Source: Cytophagales bacterium (lineage in GTDB: Bacteria; Bacteroidota; Bacteroidia; Cytophagales; Cyclobacteriaceae). Taken from it: 64,000 nt of DNA. The translations under genes and the position numbers were made by a program. The notes under the pieces were generated by a model. That model had not been told where the DNA came from, ran no database searches, and was given only the letters and a program-made list of their open reading frames with translations. The stretch's first letter is position 1; each line of letters begins with the position of its first letter. Where the stretch lies: NCBI GenBank assembly GCA_033344775.1, contig JAWPMT010000006.1:248001-312000 (forward strand), written 5' to 3'. This document shows, piece after piece, positions 62,257 through 64,000 of the stretch.

Positions 62257-63129
62257 TCATAGTCTGCTTTGTACGGCTTCTCTCAATGATTCCAGTGATA
62301 CACCAGTGACACGCTCGTAATGGTCACTAATGGCCGCCAGTTTGATAGAAATGGATGTTCGACCATCATTTGTTATCGTACAGTCTTCTGTTTCGCAATC
62401 AGGATCCAACTGAATGAAGTTGCTATCAAAATCAGGGTCGAAGAAAAAGAATGCTACTGTTTCGGCAAAGTCTTCGTTGGGGGAACTGGTCGCATATGGA
62501 GAAACAAATCCTCGACTTAATGCTTGTTGATCATTGAGTGTAAACCAGGCTCCAGCGCTGGTGTAGCCAGTGGCTGTAAAAGTTTCAAACGCATTGGGAA
62601 GTTTGTACCGCTGATGAACCGTGTGGGCAAACTCGTGATATACGGTCCGTAGTTGCAAATCTCTCCATTCCAGATCTGTAGGATCCACCGCATTTACATT
62701 GGTGAATGTGATCTGTGCTCCGGCATCTGCTGTCCCCAGCGTCACGGTCCCATCATTGTTAAAAATCAATCCACCCAGGAACACAATTTCCGCTGGCACA
62801 TGATTCCTGAAAAATTCTTCCCCATTGGGCACTTCCAGATAAGGATTGATCCAAAAGTCTTCGATGAAATCCAGCATTGGGCGCACTGCCTCTAATCTGG
62901 GTGGGGTCACGCGCTCTGTAGGGCTGACATAGTTGTCAACAAACTTATAGCGAATGGCCATCCCATATTCTTGCGTAAAATTCTGGTCGATGTAGATGTC
63001 CAACTCAGAATCCAACCCGTCATCTGGTTCATTGACATCCACATTCAATTCCTCCGTTGGATAGCAGGCACTCAAGGCCAACCCAAGTACGGCTATCATC
63101 AAAATCTTTTCTGCCACATTTTTCATCAT
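62257..63129 (-). CDS. Substrate import-associated zinc metallohydrolase lipoprotein
   Basis: The 290-residue lipoprotein (lipobox LSAC, C22) has the zinc motif HEFAH at 165-169 in YHEFAHTVHQ. The layout matches the lipoprotein family of zinc hydrolases that accompany SusC/SusD pairs in Bacteroidota (TIGR04549, recalled from memory). It lies directly after the SusD gene, 6 bp away, and before the DUF4302 gene. It is thought to process peptides or protein-bound substrates for uptake at the outer membrane. Confidence 0.85.
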   Translation of the reverse strand: MMKNVAEKILMIAVLGLALSACYPTEELNVDVNEPDDGLDSELDIYIDQNFTQEYGMAIRYKFVDNYVSPTERVTPPRLEAVRPMLDFIEDFWINPYLEVPNGEEFFRNHVPAEIVFLGGLIFNNDGTVTLGTADAGAQITFTNVNAVDPTDLEWRDLQLRTVYHEFAHTVHQRYKLPNAFETFTATGYTSAGAWFTLNDQQALSRGFVSPYATSSPNEDFAETVAFFFFDPDFDSNFIQLDPDCETEDCTITNDGRTSISIKLAAISDHYERVTGVSLESLREAVQSRL

Positions 63130-63135
63130 CTTCTG

Positions 63136-64000
63136 TTATCTCGGGTTCGGTTCAAGGCCACCAACTTCCTGGGCCGACTCAGGTATTTGCAGGACCTTTC
63201 TCAGGTCATCAGCGGTCAACAGGTCTGACCCTGAAGGTGAATCATGCTGCACTGAAAATTCAAAACGTTTTAGGTCGTACCATCGCATCCCTTGCATCAG
63301 AAATTCCTTCTGACGTTCGATAATGACATAATTGATCACATTTAGAAAATCGTCATTAGTACGGAACAGATTATTCAACAAATCCAGGTTAATCGTAATG
63401 TCTCCACCATCATAGCGGTTGTTGATCAAAATCTGTAGGTCATCAATGGCGCCCTGTTCATCTCCAGTGATGACTTTTGCTTCAGCTCGATTCAATAGTA
63501 CTTCTTCGCCGGTGAACGCCATGTGAATGTAGTATGGGAAACCAACATTGGCATTCAAACTGGCCCTTTCAAACAAGTTCTGGTATCGTACAGGATAAAG
63601 AGCATTTTCTCCTTTCACAAAAGCCGGGTTCTCACGACGATCCGTTACCGTATTAGCAAATGGGTTAATATTGAATAGCCCTGAGTAATCGTTCCTGTCT
63701 ACACCAAATGCGAAATCAAGTCGTTGCACCAGCGAAATTTTACGCATCAACAGCAAGTTTCCTCCTTGATCAGGAGAGGTATAAAGCTGTGGATAGGCAG
63801 TTATCGAAGAACTGGCATTTCTAAACTCATCGGAGGTAAGGTCGCGTACAAATGCATCAGGATTGGCTCCAAGCAATTGATCGGCGTAACGAATGACCTC
63901 ATTGTAATCTCTTTGATAGAGGTAAAATCGTGTGGCAAAAGCCAGTGCTGCATTTCTGGTGAAGTGGTATTTCCCGGAGTTGGCAAAGAAAGTATCATCT
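63136..64000 (-). CDS. SusD/RagB-family outer membrane lipoprotein, N-terminal part cut by window
   Basis: This frame stays open to the right edge. The visible 287 residues carry TPR-like helices (FTRNAALAFATRFYLYQRDY, then VIRYADQLLGANPDAF) and end with the SusD C-terminal region (FLMQGMRWYDLKRF, VLQIPESAQEVGGLEPNPR). SusD proteins bind substrate at the cell surface and hand it to the SusC TonB-dependent channel, which should lie just beyond the window. The next two genes on the strand complete a typical uptake cassette. Confidence 0.9.
   Translation of the reverse strand, partial: DDTFFANSGKYHFTRNAALAFATRFYLYQRDYNEVIRYADQLLGANPDAFVRDLTSDEFRNASSSITAYPQLYTSPDQGGNLLLMRKISLVQRLDFAFGVDRNDYSGLFNINPFANTVTDRRENPAFVKGENALYPVRYQNLFERASLNANVGFPYYIHMAFTGEEVLLNRAEAKVITGDEQGAIDDLQILINNRYDGGDITINLDLLNNLFRTNDDFLNVINYVIIERQKEFLMQGMRWYDLKRFEFSVQHDSPSGSDLLTADDLRKVLQIPESAQEVGGLEPNPR

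Noticed and set aside
63801-63998. Short minus-strand ORF at the right edge
   Set aside because: It is out of frame with the SusD gene, whose reading continues to the window end with clear TPR-like helices.
1-64000. tRNA, rRNA, CRISPR arrays, insertion sequences
   Set aside because: No cloverleaf pattern, repeat-spacer array, transposase or terminal inverted repeat with a transposase was seen by eye; a tRNAscan or CRISPR search would settle this.

Overview
The window comes from a marine-type Bacteroidota, most likely order Cytophagales. The evidence is a SusD/RagB lipoprotein, a large secreted protein with a type IX secretion sorting domain, LytTR regulators paired with LytS-like kinases, a PadR regulator coupled to an FtsX-type permease, GIN-domain and DUF4302 proteins, and several promoters with the Bacteroidota -7 box TANNTTTG. 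No rRNA, tRNA, CRISPR array, insertion sequence or prophage was seen. The left gene (a KamA-like radical SAM protein) and the right gene (SusD) both run off the window.

Layout. 1-8 kb: KamA-like enzyme, PadR/permease pair, an acyltransferase-like membrane protein, a GIN-domain protein, a 55-residue CxxC protein and a hemerythrin-type di-iron protein. 8-18 kb: S41 peptidase, GT3 glycogen synthase, a J-domain membrane protein, a small stress-like cluster (Crp/Fnr, AhpD-like, Crp/Fnr, NTF2-like) and sucD. 18-31 kb: a small lipoprotein, a 1254-residue T9SS cargo protein, a minus-strand run (Ca3427-like binding protein, phosphoesterase, GT4, FAN1-like VRR-NUC nuclease, PD40 protein), small secreted and membrane proteins, and a quinone oxidoreductase-like enzyme.

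31-37 kb is a signalling block. A secreted protein with ten SDHY repeats is followed by an intact LytS-type kinase, a second kinase-like protein that has lost its phospho-acceptor histidine, and a LytTR response regulator, with 4-bp overlaps among the last three. A membrane-bound LytTR regulator diverges from it.

38-47 kb is dominated by one secreted RHS protein of about 2740 residues. Its C-terminal tip carries a HEFGH zinc-peptidase motif. Two small lipoproteins follow on the same strand and look like distant paralogues; they are the best candidates for immunity proteins.

47-64 kb: a lipoprotein, an M1 peptidase, a HupE/UreJ-like membrane protein, a divergent DUF6702-like protein, two adjoining photolyase/cryptochrome-family genes (the second apparently permuted in domain order), a 2'-5' RNA ligase-like protein, a STAS-like protein followed by the decayed tail of a duplicate, a DUF5117/DUF4953-type zinc protease, a 38-residue double-glycine leader peptide not listed by ordinary gene length cut-offs, an M16 peptidase with ispF, and a SusD / zinc metallohydrolase lipoprotein / DUF4302 nutrient-uptake cassette.

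The items most worth following up are the double-glycine peptide, the RHS-metallopeptidase toxin with its putative paired lipoprotein immunity genes, the permuted photolyase and the kinase/pseudokinase pair. All function calls come from reading motifs by eye; no database search was run.
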